Part shown: positions 33,310-44,599 of the stretch, piece after piece
Layout of the letters: every line of letters begins with the position of its first letter
How positions within the stretch are numbered: the first letter of the stretch is position 1
NCBI GenBank assembly: GCA_902685375.1
Contig: LR738556.1
Coordinates: 5,097,231 to 5,161,230 of the forward strand
Length of the DNA: 64,000 bases
DNA from: Neostethus bicornis
Taxonomy: Eukaryota > Chordata > Actinopteri > Atheriniformes > Phallostethidae
Direction: 5' to 3'
Notes under the pieces: generated by a model
Databases searched by the model: none
What the model was told of the DNA's origin: nothing
What the model saw: only the letters and a program-made list of their open reading frames with translations
Translations under genes and position numbers: made by a program

Positions 33310-36300
33310 CTGTGTCTGCTTAGAGGTCTCTGGCTGCTCCAGCTGTCCTTGGTTCTCTGCTGCAGTTTGCTACTCAGCTCATTAATGATGCTTGGCTTCA
33401 TACTGGATGCAGGGGGGTAGATTTTCTTTCCTTCTAAAAGCGCTCCTGATTGGCTCCCTCCATCACCGCTCATTTGACCTTCTCCCCAGAAAGGCTTCAT
33501 CTCTGGAGTGCGTGGTCGATCAAAATACGGAGATGTAGGACGACCCAAACTTTGCATGTCTCTCAAGACATATCCATTGGAGCCACTTTCATCTTCCGGC
33601 ACTCCCTCCTCAAGATCATCCTCATCCTGCTCATCTCTCCGTCTGTGTGCGTGGAAAGATGCAGGAGCAGTACTGGTTTGTCTGTGTAGGTCCCCAGCTC
33701 GACCTTCTCTGAACCTGTTGGTTTTGGGGTAAGTAGAGGCTGTTGCATTCTGCATCTCAAAGGTTTGTCCGTCAAGGTAGCTCATGTAAGATTCAAGAAA
33801 ATCTGCTCTTCTTTCTGTTTCTCCTGCTCCAACACCCCCTCCTACCCGGCCTCCCAATCCCCGCACTCCTGCAGAGCTGCTGTCGCCACGAACACCAGCT
33901 CCACTCAGACCGAGGATGCTGTCCAGATGATGGTCACTACTGCTCCGGCTGTCTAATTCTTCTATCCCAGAGTCCACCACTGTCTCCTGGGACTCTCCTT
34001 TTTTGGTGGTGGGTGCAGGGCGCTGGTGGTCCCCTGTTCGGCGACCGCCTGCAATGATGGTCGAGGAGGTGGTGTGCGTTCGCTCCTGATAGAGCTGTGT
34101 GGAGGTGCTTGTCGAAGCGGCAATGGTTGTAACAGCACAGCTAACGGTCGTGGCGTGGGTGGCGGCACTCCTGTGGGGGAGAGAGGAGCCAGAAGTGGAG
34201 GAGGGAGCTAGAGGACCCCGGTAGGCTGGGGGAGGAGCAATACTGTGAGAAGGTGGGGTTGGGGAGGAGCGCACTGATGGGTGGGCACTACTATAAAGCT
34301 GAGACATGGCAAAAGGTCTTTGATAGGATCCAGTAGGAGGAGGCGGAGAGACTGCTGGAAGAGGAGGGCCCATAGAAGGCTGCAGGGTAGATGGGGATGG
34401 AGGGGCCTGAGGGTTGTGGGATGTGTGTGAGGGAGAGTGAGCGGACTGAGTCAGGTTTGCGACCTCACTGTCATAGGATGTGAGGCTGGAGGCGGTGGAA
34501 TCTCCCGCCTGTGGGGACGGAAGGGGTGTGTGGGCGTGAAACCCGCCAATGAACTGTTCTTTCTGAGCAGGTGGAGGAGGGGGTGGTGGGGGCGGTGGAG
34601 GAGGAGGCGGTGGAGGTGGCGGAGGGGGTTGGGCCTGTTTCTGACGAGGCGCCATGCTATTAGAGAGCATGAAGTGCTGCGAGTACCCCGGTATGCCGCG
34701 GTCAAAGCTATTAGCGAACTCCAACGGAGGTGGGAGGGGTTCAGCATAGACAAACTCATCGTCTGCGTCCACCGATGGAGCGGGGGGAGGCAGGACCATT
34801 AAACCTGTTGCTGTGGTACCAGTGGTGCTTGCTGGCTGCTGGGAACTGGTCGGAGGTGTTACCCCGAGCATGTAGGAGTCAGATTGGCTCTCCATTCGGA
34901 GGAATGATGGCCTCCGAGGTTGCTGGGAAATCTGCTGCGCTCCATCAGAAAGAGCCTGCTCTGCCCTCCGAATGTAACCTTCTCTCTCTTTCTCCCTTTC
35001 TCTGGAAAGTTCCCTCTCTCGCTCCCTCGATCTTTCCCTCTCTCTCTCTCGTTCCCTGTAAGATGGCTGATACGACTGTGGCTGATAGTGGTGTGTGTGG
35101 ACAGTTTTATCCTCAGAAAATCTAACTCGAAGCCCCTCACGAGTGCCTACTTCTCGTTCCCTCTCCACTCCACCGCCCTCCTCTCCCCATACGCCTCCAG
35201 CCCCTCTGAGTATTCTCGGTGAGGGCGGGCGACCGAGTGTGGACGTCGTTGCTGCTAAAGAAGAAGAGGTGACCAGGTAAGAGCTGGATGACTGTGCCAT
35301 GGAGGACACTGGCTGAGAGGTGACAGTAGACGATGGAAACACAACGCTAGACATCTGCCGAGCAAAGTGGTGCTCCGTGCCCCTCCTTAGCCTGGTGTCA
35401 TCCCGAAGAGCGCGCTCCCTGGCTGCCAGTGCAAGGCCCAGTGGTGATGTGGGGTCAAGCGCCTTTCCAGTTAGAGGGTGGATGAATGTGGTGTTGGTGG
35501 AGGGAGCTGGAGGCTGTCTGCCTGCTGCTGTGTACAAATCAGCAGGAACAGACTTGGGCTGGTAATCGAGGCCTGATGAGGAGTACTCTGGTAGTCCAAA
35601 GGCTGGAGGCATACTGCGGGTGTGATGGATGAAGGTGTCCGCAGAGAACATACCCTCATCTATAGACTTGGAGGGGCGTAATCGTGTAGATGAGCCTTCA
35701 GCCTGTGTGTTTAGCTGTTGCTGTGACATGGAAGTCCTCGTCACCCCTCCAAGTCCGTCATTTATCCCCCCAAGACTCACATCTTCCTCCGCAGACATAA
35801 ATAAGGAGGCACTCTTCCTGCGAGCTTCATGGAATCTCTCCCTGTCCCTGCGAGCTGCTCCAACAATGGCAGCTCCAAACTGGCTGGTGAAGTCCAGATT
35901 TTCCTGGCCTCGAATAGAGGGCAAGGAAGGAGGTGGCGGTGCTGGAATAGATGGAGGAGCAGGAGGTTGAGGAGCAGGAGTGGAGGGTGGTGGACCACGA
36001 GGTGCTTTGGATTCATCCACCTCCCCTGATGCAGGAACATCTGCCTCTACGCTGCTTCCCTGGCTGCTCCGCCCACTGCTGCTGGTGGAAGGAGCTTTCA
36101 CAATAATGGTAGGGATGGGGATTGAACTTTTCTCCACTGAGTCTTTGGTCCCCAGTGTACCCTGCCCTGCGCGCAGATCCTCTACCTTAGACTGTTTCAC
36201 CAGAGGGCCTTTTCCCCTCCTAGCCCCTCCTTTGGGACCTGCGGCAGCACTGCGGTCTGCGCGCTGGGGTTGGCTCTGGGTGGTCTGTTGTTGCTGGGGC

Positions 36301-36784
36301 ATCACAGTGGCGATGCCGGATGGGGAAACAGCTGTGCTGTAGCCTCTACGAAGACCGCTTGTTTTAGTACTCGTAGCAACTCCCATCCCAGCTGCAACAG
36401 GCTCCCCAGCATGAGCAACCTTTCGCGAAGCAGTCCTGCTCTGAGCGGTGTGTGCAGCTGCATGTACATAAGACGTGTGATCTACCGTTCCAACACCGGG
36501 GCCACTACCAGGACCACCTGCCCTCTCCCTGCCACTGTGGGCAAAATGCACAGGTTGGGAATAGGGCTGGTAGTGCGCAGAGGTGGCTGTGGACTGGGAC
36601 ACGGAGACAGAAGGCTGCTGGGATGACTTTGCTCGCCATCCAAGTGGCGGAGCAGAAGAGAACGGAGGGTCTGGTGGCGCTGTGGTTGGAGGAGGAGGGA
36701 TGTCATCAGGACCAGGCACTGACAGACTACGGGCAAACTTCATAGCGGGAGGATGCAGAAACTGCTTCTCTTCCTCTGGGACAC
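33310..36784 (-). CDS. shank1: shank1 giant proline-rich exon (residues 251-1407)
   Basis: 3475 nt, open throughout, acceptor GCTACAG|GT, donor ACACAG|GTAAAT; phase 1 in, phase 2 out. Mostly disordered. Landmarks: ARSLSVPGPDDIPPPPTTAP near the start; SIPIPTIIVKAPSTSSSGRS; LDFTSQFGAA; KSIDEGMFSA; FIHPLTGKALDP; an Arg/Glu repeat at about 826-850; PPLEF at about 935-939, which fits the PPxxF Homer EVH1 ligand; an uninterrupted run of about 21 prolines at about 968-989; DSTASSLTSYDSEVA; DSGIEELDSRSSSDHHL at about 1184-1200; SIINELSSKLQQ near the end. I did not see the cortactin ligand PPVPPKP known from SHANK2/3. The single huge exon is typical of SHANK genes. Confidence 0.96.
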
Positions 36785-38734
36785 CTGTAGCACATTATTC
36801 ACCAACAAAGAGCAGGGAAAATGATAGTTAGAAAAAGGAAGGACAAAAAAAAGACACTGATGCAACAAAAGAACAGAGAGTGTCTGTGAAAATTTGCCTG
36901 CCCGAGAAGCTGCCAGGTAAGTCTGTCCTCAGTTTTCATGGATGTTAGCATGGAAGTCAGTTAGCAACTAGCTATACTTTTCCAATCATTTTGTTGCTTG
37001 GAAGAGCCTCTATGTACCATATGCCTTGCACCATAGTGGTTTGTTTGCCCCTGTGTGGGTTGGTATTTATTTTGCTTTAAACAATCACTTCTTTCTGGTG
37101 GGGACCGGGCGTACTGTGTCATACCATGGCCCTCCGCTTCTCCGGCTTCTGATCAAGGGGGAAACAGTAGGGAAACCCGGACTTCCTTACCCTGGTCACA
37201 TCCTCAAGCTCCTCCCAAGATGTTTCCTCCCCAGCTGAGAGACATATTCCCTCCCGTGGGTCTGCCTCTGTGTCTCCTCTTGATGGGACATAGTTGGAAC
37301 ACTTCTCTAGCAAGGTGTCCAAGAACCATTCAAAGGTAAGGCTCAACTATTTTGTCTGTTGGCCATTACTGTACCCTTCCAAAACATTGGTGATTGGCAA
37401 AAATGTTGTTGACTGGTGCCAATGGAATTAGCCTAACTGTCAAACTCTCCGATTTCTCTTAAATGTACCACCCTGTGATGTCATGTACACAGAGCAGTTT
37501 TTGTGGTGGTTAACTGACTCTGATCTCACATAGAGGAAGAAAAGATAAATAGACCTTTTTCATTTTATTCATTGTACCCTGTGGGTTTTTTGAACAAATT
37601 ACAAAGTTTTGATAATACGTTGCATGATTTGAATGTTAGATAGTTAATTTTAGGTTTGAATAATCTGTTGAAGGACGCTTTTGCTCGCTAAGTTTGTTGC
37701 CGCTAATTAACACATTTCTTGATTTTTGTGCATGTAATATTTGTTTGCACACCATTTCAAGCATACTAAAAGTTGAGGAAGTTGTAAAGGAGAGAAATGA
37801 TCAATACGAATGTCAATTATTTTATTCATCCTATGTTATTTAGCACTATATTTATGATCACAATATTTGTTACTAGTATAACTACTGATTAGATATCCTA
37901 CCCTAAACAGATGCCCAAACCAACCCAGATCGCTTCTCTGAATCCAGAGGAGCAAGATGGCAGATAGATGTCCGCATGAAACTGGACAAGATGTGTTCCA
38001 CCCAAGCTGTCAGCATAGTCCAGAAAGCATAGCATAAAATAAAATGTTTCCCAAATCTTGTCAACAGCAGGGCAATCACATCTTTAAGCTGAAAAACTCT
38101 CTAAACAGTGTCTCCCTAAACTGTTGTCTGGCTTTAAATTCTCAAGTTTGAACATTGTAGCCAAAATAAACAGGGAATTGGGTTATCTCCATGCTTAGCT
38201 ACTGAACTGCAAACAGTCCTGGATGAATGCTCTTGTTTGATATAGCGGTGTCATCTATGCTCACTGATTGGACGGTTATCTTTCAGGGTCTCGTAACTGG
38301 AAGCTGATACCTGTAATCCCTGACCTAGCACCAGGAGTGAAATTAAATTGAGCAGAGACATTACATGGCATCACACTAGGTGGCAACAATTTTTGCTAAC
38401 ACACTTTGTATATTGTTCTACGTCCATGTTAAGCTACCCGCTGATTGGCCAACCATGTTTGAGGGGATTTACAAGTGGGTCGACATCAGACCTAGAAGAC
38501 GAGTGACATTTGGTACATCAGCTGGTTTCCTAGTGCACAGCAGACAATACCAAGTAGATTAGCTGAAACAACAAAAATACAAGAAAAGCTAACCAGATAC
38601 ACAGAAGACACACATTTAGCATGAGACGAGACGTTTTTGGCTGCAGACAAACAGGTCGGCGCAGAGCTCCACTGACCCAGAGGACAAACAGACAGGCAGA
38701 TGAACGGGCAGACGGAGGAAACAGACAGTCTCAC
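36785..38734 (-). other. shank1 intron before the giant exon, with decayed LINE family A
   Basis: 1950 bp. Minus translation near 37119-37346 gives REGICLSAGEETSWEELEDV, a diverged match to the family A stretch WRDYVSQLAGERLGIFPDEL; a further family A block (AGATGCCCAAACCAACCC) lies at about 37910-37960. No additional exon was recognised. Confidence 0.55.
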
Positions 38735-38858
38735 CGATGGATTTCTGCCGCAGCATACCGTGCGGTGGAACGTGACCCGAGGTGTACTGCCCCCGGTCGT
38801 AGCCGAGGGCTAATCCTGACGGCATCATCCCCATTGTAGCTTGATCCCCGAAGTTTGG
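38735..38858 (-). CDS. shank1: shank1 linker exon ending MLRQKSI (residues 209-249)
   Basis: 124 nt, acceptor TTTTAG|CC, donor ATCG|GTGAGA, phase 0 in and phase 1 out. It encodes PNFGDQATMGMMPSGLALGY, then a Gly/Tyr/Pro-rich piece and MLRQKSI. MLRQKSIG is conserved in SHANK1 directly before the long proline-rich exon. The acceptor tract is short and T/A-rich, so the left edge is slightly less certain than the donor. Confidence 0.88.
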
Positions 38859-39097
38859 CTAAAATAAAATGTGGATAGATCACAAAACTTAAAGGAGAAA
38901 TTGAAGAAATGTCCAAGGAAAAGGTTGTATCACGTTTTGAATGGTTTTATTGAATGGTGTTACTCAATGTCACAACGTCTTAACAGACTTCACTCAGTAA
39001 ACTGAACAAAAACACACAAAAAAATCTGTCTTGAGTTGAAGAATAGATCATTTTCAAACTAAAGTAAACAGATCCAGGTCATCTCTGCCCTTCGATC

Positions 39098-39307
39098 ACA
39101 GATGTCAAACTCAGGTCCTGCAGGATCACTGTACTGAGGGTGTTTCATGTGTTCTTGCATTAATACGCCTAATCCAAGTTTTTGAGTCATTGTACCAAAT
39201 TTTATTGACTACAAATTTCCCTTTGTTTGCATCAGCTATACTGAATGAGAAACACAATAAAAACTGTAATGACACTTGCTTATTAGGACTGGAGTTTGAC
39301 TCCCTTG
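39098..39307. mobile_element. hAT-type MITE, first of an adjoining pair
   Basis: Left end CACAGATGTCAAACTCAGGT, right end GGAGTTTGACTCCCTTG, inverted. Left flank CCTTCGAT and right flank CCTTAGAC match at 6 of 8. In a shank1 intron. Confidence 0.55.
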
Positions 39308-39315
39308 CCTTAGAC

Positions 39316-39526
39316 CAGGGGTGTCCAAAGCCGGTCCTCGAGGGCCAGTGTCCTGAAGGTTTTCCACACGTTCCTGGTTCAATACAGATGATGCACAGAA
39401 AGTGAAATCAACAGCCAATAGAATTTGGCAAAATGATTTAATTAACTGGATCAGGTGTGTAGATGCAAGAACATATGGAAAACCTTCAGGACACCGGCCC
39501 TCGAGGACCGGATTTGGACACCCCTA
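39316..39526. mobile_element. hAT-type MITE, 211 bp
   Basis: Left end CAGGGGTGTCCAAAGCCGGT, right end ACCGGATTTGGACACCCCTA, near-perfect inverted repeats extending into TCGAGGGCC/GGCCCTCGA. Exact 8-bp target duplication CCTTAGAC at 39308-39315 and 39527-39534. Confidence 0.88.
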
Positions 39527-39645
39527 CCTTAGACCCTCCTTCTTGGTGAGAAAAAACCAACAACCAGCAGACAAGATGTGGTTTTCCTATGAAGAGACCC
39601 ATTATGCAAACATGCACAAACATCTCAGAAGGTACATAAACACAC

Positions 39646-39761
39646 CTCATTGCCATAAAAACTTCTTCCTCTGTCTCTCTTTGGGCCCTGTCCTCGTGTC
39701 CCCGGCACCTCATTGGTGCTGATTGTCTGCTGAGCTGCTGCAAGAATTTCATCTAGTTTAT
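39646..39761 (-). CDS. shank1: shank1 linker exon (residues 171-208)
   Basis: 116 nt, acceptor TCTCAG|AT, donor GAG|GTGTGT, phase 1 in and phase 0 out. It encodes KLDEILAAAQQTISTNEVPG followed by a basic stretch and RSFYGNE. The first half is predicted helical. The next intron carries two adjoining hAT-type MITEs. Confidence 0.92.
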
Positions 39762-39951
39762 CTGAGAGAAAAGAGGGAGAGAGAAATAGACAGGGAGAAA
39801 GAAAGAGGAGAGAAAGGGACATAGGACAATGAAACAAAGAAATGGACAGCTATAAAACAAGTAGAACCGAGTGGAAAAGGAGACTCAATCAGACTGGACA
39901 TTTTGGTGCAAAAGATGAGGAAACACAGTAGCTAAATATTAGCTAGCTTAC

Positions 39952-40008
39952 TCAAAGCCATCTGATAGACTGTCCTCTTCTTCTCTGCAACTTGGGAGGA
40001 TTCGAATT
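39952..40008 (-). CDS. shank1: shank1 57-nt linker exon (residues 152-169)
   Basis: 57 nt, acceptor CTTTCAG|AA, donor TTTGA|GTAAGC, phase 1 on both sides. It encodes FESSQVAEKKRTVYQMAL, the split codon then giving Asn. EKKRTVYQMALN followed by KLDEILAAAQQTIS in the next exon matches SHANK1 as I recall it and is not expected in SHANK2/3, making it the best paralogue discriminator here. Confidence 0.92.
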   Translation of the reverse strand, partial: NSNPPKLQRRRGQSIRWL

Positions 40009-40099
40009 CTGAAAGAGACGATGTTATAGAAAGGGGTAGCGAGAAATTTTGGACAGACATAAATACAAAGCCTTTAAGCAGGAGTGCACCGGAGCATAC

Positions 40100-40126
40100 C
40101 TGATTTTTTTTTCCAAGGAGTAGCAG
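40100..40126 (-). CDS. shank1: shank1 27-nt microexon (ATPWKKKS)
   Basis: 27 nt between TTTCCAG and GTATGC. It starts and ends in phase 1 and encodes ATPWKKKS flanked by split Ala and Glu codons. It corresponds to the SPWKKK stretch of mammalian SHANK1. The three Lys codons are an unbroken run of nine A. The frame joins perfectly on both sides, which is the main support for so short an exon. Confidence 0.88.
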
Positions 40127-41440
40127 CTGGAAAGAGGACAAAAGGAGACTTAAGTTTTGGCAGGAGTGAAAGTGCGATGGGGTTGTTACAGAGAATACTA
40201 ATCATTCTCCCCAGGGCCCGACAAACTGAGTCACCTCATCAGGCTTTTTCTTCCATATAAAACACTGTTTCTTCCCCTCGTACAGTTGTGGCATGCACAC
40301 TCATGTTACTGTAAAACACCCACATAACTCACAGCTAATTTAAAACACAAATTTATGGAATTAATGTGAGGATAACTCCCACCTCTCTCCACTGTTAGAT
40401 GGTTAATATTCCATCAGCGGCGAGGACAAAGAAGACAAAGAAAAGGTAGAGTTAGTTGTTAGCCTGGTGAATGAAGAAGTCCGAAAAAGGAGCGAAAAGG
40501 AGGTAATGGTGACCCTTTGCATCTATTGATGTGAGTAGGTTTGTGTTTAGGATAAAAAAAAGGAAAAGAATTGTTGCTTTTGCTCAAATGCAGTCAGGTA
40601 GATCTAGCGATTTTGTGTATACTAGCCAAACACTGAGACCCACTTTGAACTTTTCTGGATTATTTGGAGTTTGCATCTCTTGTATCTTTTTCTGGGTTTA
40701 GGTTTCTTAAGTAATACAAATACTTACTTGTCACCAAAACCAGGAAGTTGGAGTGATTAAAAAGTTATAGACCAATGATTTTCGTCCATCGTACAAAACA
40801 ATAGGCTAAGGTTTTTAACATCCAAGAGAGTCTTTGGTTTATAAATGAACATTTATTTTGTTTTCTGTGACCCTATTTGTGAACACAAGTTCAACTCGTG
40901 AAGGCAAATTTAGGTATTATTGCAAATAACATACTTATAAAGATCTTCCATACTACCTTTAAAAAATACATCAATATAAGTGATGATGCTAAACGTGTCC
41001 CTGTGAGTAGATTAAAAAAAACATGCAGATAAAGAACTTGAGACAAAGGTAAGAGTGTGAACTTCGATGCCTTGCAGGATCATTTCCATGTTAACGTCCT
41101 TGTCATTTGCGCTGACTTTTAGGTGAACTTGAACACCGCACTAATCACAGAGGTGAGATAGCTTAACAGGCTGCACAGCAAAGTAAATTCAAATGCATTA
41201 AAATGAGCATATGGCACCAACTGACATGACTTTATCACACATTGTGCTTTCCTCACCTTCATCACAGAGATCTCAGAATAAAAACTAAATTAGAAGCTTC
41301 ATGGCTGCAAATATAACTGACTTAACTAAAAATGCATTGATATATGCACTTTAAAACCTGCATATATCAGGTTTTAAAGGAGTTCATAAGAACTCGTCCC
41401 TTATGAAAGGGTGGTTTGGAATATTCCACAAGATATACAG

Positions 41441-41469
41441 TATATATATATATATATATATATATATTA
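41441..41469. repeat. (TA)n microsatellite
   Basis: Pure TA dinucleotides for about 26 bp in a shank1 intron. Confidence 0.95.
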
Positions 41470-41649
41470 TGATTTCAGTTCAGATTTATTCATTTGGTCA
41501 TACATAAAATCACAACAATAACACAGATTTTTTCTAAATTCTAAATTCTAGAAATTCTAGAAATTCTAAATTCTAGATTCTAAATATCACAGATATTTAG
41601 GAATAAATCAGCAACAAAATAATCTAAGATTTAGTATTGGGATTGTGGT

Positions 41650-41954
41650 CAATGTTCCCTCTAATTTTTTACCTGTCTGAGCAAAAACACAAGCTTTCTG
41701 AGCAAAAGGGGCGGAGCAAAAACGTTTACTCTTTTGTGACGTCAGCAGCAGCGACGAGCCAAACTCCGAAGAAGCGGTTTGAAGCAATTTGTTTAAGAAA
41801 GAATGAAGAAAGAGATATGTTCCGAGCTCTGTCTCATTTTCCTATCTTTAGTTTAAATTGAGTTTCATTTTGTGCGCTGCATTGGTTTTCTTGTGCGCTA
41901 TTGTTCTGCTAGCAGTGCGCAATTGCGCAGGCGCGCTTCTTAAAGGGAACATTG
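41650..41954. mobile_element. MITE with CAATGTTCCCTCTAA ends
   Basis: Left end CAATGTTCCCTCTAATTTTT, right end TTAAAGGGAACATTG, inverted. Flanks ATTGTGGT and ATTGTTGC match at 6 of 8, consistent with a hAT-type 8-bp duplication. Contains TGAGCAAAA repeats and a GTGCGC/GCGCAC-rich right half. Confidence 0.65.
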
Positions 41955-43408
41955 ATTGTTGCTCTTTCAGGATTACACATCACAGCCTAATTCATTTACA
42001 TTTTTTGTCTCAAAGATGACAAAGTAATTAGTCAGGGTAATTCAAACTTTCGACACGGCTACTGTTGTTTCTTGCTCAAATTAAGTAGCGTTTTTTTCCA
42101 CCCAGTGTTGATACTGTTACACAAATATAATATTTGACTAAATTTATGGGGTTATTGATGAATGTGTGCAACCTGTTGCACCTTTTGTTGATTTCGTGTT
42201 AATTGTACGTTACAAAAACTTGTGCTCGTGTTGAGACGGTGAAATGTTTAGTGAGAAGATTGCGGGATACCAGGGTAAATTCAGGAGAATAGAAACCCAG
42301 TACTTGGGTGATCATGCTTTGCATCATCAGGTGAGGTCACTCCACACAAAAAAAGAAAACAGATAAAAAAAAAGGGTGGGGAATAAAAAAGAAAAAATAA
42401 TACAGTATACTATGTTTGAATGTTTATTTTTCTACATCGACATGATAGTGCTTAGTATTCCTGCACATGAGAGACCAGAAACTCTACATGTCTACGTCTT
42501 TGATTATCGAGCTGCTGGATAGATTTGTTCTGAACCAGACATCAGAAAACATTCAGAATGCATCAGCCAATCATCCAGAAAACACGGTCCAACTTTCTGA
42601 TCCGTAAATGGGGGCGTTGACCCTCGCCATGCACTCTCCTCCCACTATTTTGCCTCAAATAGCGATGGCATGCGCATTACCACACATAAAACTGTTACCG
42701 TAGCAACAGACCGAGGATAAAGTTCTTTTTTTTTCTTTGCTGTTTTTTTTTTTTTTACAAAACAAAAATTACTCATCTTAACAATTAGATCCGCGTAGGG
42801 TTAGTTACCATGAAGAAATCAAACCTTTTCAATCTGATTAGAAGACTGTGACATTTGTGGCGTGTTGAAGACTCTCTGATCGTGACACACAGTTGACTTC
42901 AGTGGTATTTCAAGCAACATTTACACACCGTCGTGTTTGAATGTGTGTTTGTGTGTGGATTGGCCCATGGGTGGGCTGGGGAGAAGCAGGAAGTGCGGGG
43001 AAGTATAAGGTAAGAGAAGCGGGGCGGTGAGAAAGGAATCACGGGGAAGAGGGCAATACTTCTGGGTGGGGTTACCTGTAGTGGGGGTGCTGGAAGTGAC
43101 AGTGTGGAACTTCTGAAAAAACAGTGAAATACATTGAGTCTGTCATCCAATCTTTTCTTTTCCGTCTTGTTTCTGTCACTGAATAACTACACTATCTTTT
43201 CTCGTCTTTCTAAATTTAGCTTTTCTTCACTCTCTCCAGATCTTTAACAACCTCCAACACTAGTTTCTATCATTCCTAATCACCACTGTCAGTTTCTAAC
43301 CAGCAAAGCACCCGTCTTCTTTTTGTAGATCCCTACAAGTTTGCTTCCTCACATTTTTTTAAATCCCTGTTTCATGATCCAAACAGTTCTTTCCAGTCCG
43401 CTTCTTAC

Positions 43409-43489
43409 CCATCTCCTCCAGCTCTGAAGTCATTGATTTGGACCGCAAGGCGATGGCCGGGGTGTTCAGCCTCTTACTCTGCTGTGGGA
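43409..43489 (-). CDS. shank1: shank1 linker exon (residues 116-141)
   Basis: 81 nt, acceptor TCTAG|TC, donor ATGG|GTAAGA, phase 1 on both sides, so it can be skipped without a frameshift. It encodes PQQSKRLNTPAIALRSKSMT then SELEEM. RSKSMTSELEEM is a SHANK signature just after the PDZ domain, rich in Ser/Thr and basic residues. Confidence 0.93.
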
Positions 43490-43577
43490 CTAGAGCGAAA
43501 GAAAAAGACAGAAGTTTTATTGATATAGAAATCACAAAGTCAGAATCCCCTGAAAGCAAAGCTGCATTTAAGCTTAC

Positions 43578-43713
43578 TTTTCTTCCTTGCTCCATCTTCC
43601 ATGTCGGGGTTACGGGTCACCATGACAACCTTGACCATGAGGCTATTGCCACCTTGCCGAATCATGTTGACGACCTGCCGGTGACCAACCTTCACAACGT
43701 TCTGGCCGTTAAC
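43578..43713 (-). CDS. shank1: shank1 exon: PDZ end (residues 70-114)
   Basis: 136 nt, acceptor TTCCAG|GTT, donor AAAA|GTAAGC, phase 0 in and phase 1 out. It encodes VNGQNVVKVGHRQVVNMIRQ and the final PDZ strand MVKVVMVTRNP. His at model residue 80 (in VGHRQ) is the helix-B histidine that defines class I PDZ specificity. It finishes with the basic stretch GARKK, followed by a split Ile codon. Confidence 0.95.
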
Positions 43714-43758
43714 CTGGAATAAAAACGTGGAGGTTTACAGAGATTTAAGAATTTGTTC

Positions 43759-44460
43759 TTCTTCTTCTCCTTTCGGCATTTCCCTTCAGGGGTCGCCACA
43801 GCAAGTCAGTTTCTTCCATCTAACCCTATCTGCTGCATCTTCTTTGGTCACGCCAACTATCTTCATGTCTTCCTTCACTGTATCCATGAACCTCCTCTTT
43901 GGTCTTCCTCTAGACCTCTTTCCTGGTGGTTCTAAATCCAGCATCCTTCTTCCGATGTACTCTCTCTCTCTTTCTCCTCTGCACATGTCCAAATCATCTC
44001 AGTCTGGCCTCTCGGACTTTATCCCCAAAACCTCTAACATGTGCTGTTCCTCTGATATACTCATTTCTAATACTGTCCATCTCAGTCACTCCCAGAGAGA
44101 TCCTCAGCATCTTCATCTCTGCTACCTCCATCTCTGCTTCCTGTCTTTTCCTCGGTGGTACTGTCTCTAGACCAAACAGCATGGTGGGTCTCACCACGGT
44201 TTTGTACACTTTTCCTTTCATTTTAGCTGAAACTCTTCTGTCACACAGCACACCTCATACTTTTCTCCACCCGTTCCAGCCTGCTTGAACACGCTTCTTC
44301 ACCTCTTTTCCACACTCTTCATTGCTCTGGACTGTTGATCCTAAGTACTTAAAATCTTCCACCTTCTTTATTTCTTCTCCCTGTAACCTCACTTTTCCAT
44401 TTGGATCCCTCTCATTCACACACATGTACTCTGTCTTACTCTGGCTAATCTTCATTCCTC
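43759..44460 (-). mobile_element. LINE family B, copy 2, recent insertion in a shank1 PDZ intron
   Basis: Flanked by an exact 18-bp target duplication AGATTTAAGAATTTGTTC (43741-43758 and 44461-44478). Minus frame from the 5' end: MKISQSKTEYMCVNERDPNG, KVEDFKYLGSTVQSNEECGK, GKVYKTVVRPTMLFGLETVP, then MLDLEPPGKRSRGRPKRRFM. 5'-truncated at about 700 bp with a GAA-rich tail. Same sense as shank1. Confidence 0.92.
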
Positions 44461-44599
44461 AGATTTAAGAATTTGTTCAATCAGACAAATTTGCCGGATT
44501 ATATTTTTTATTATCCGGCAATAATAAAACGAGATATGCCATGAGATCTTCTTCCAGCATTTCCAATTATTTAAATCCACATTAACAACAAGGTGATAC

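Larger units (their letters stand above)
40127..43408 (-). other. shank1 intron (3.3 kb)
   Basis: Contains a (TA)n microsatellite, a MITE at 41650-41954 and otherwise unrecognised DNA. A pyrimidine-poor stretch around 42900-43130 reads open on the minus strand but has no SHANK similarity that I recognise. Confidence 0.5.

Noticed and set aside
34437..36745. Many plus-strand and shifted frames over the giant shank1 exon
   Set aside because: Shadows of GC-rich coding DNA on the other strand; repetitive Gly/Arg composition with no independent signature.
38380..38734. Extra shank1 exon just downstream of the MLRQKSI exon
   Set aside because: Open minus frame beyond the donor is intronic; the GTGAGA donor at 38733-38734 joins perfectly in phase to the giant exon.
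43727..44288. Plus-strand open frames rich in Ser/Pro over the LINE B copy
   Set aside because: They are the antisense of the LINE coding sequence, which has recognisable protein on the minus strand.
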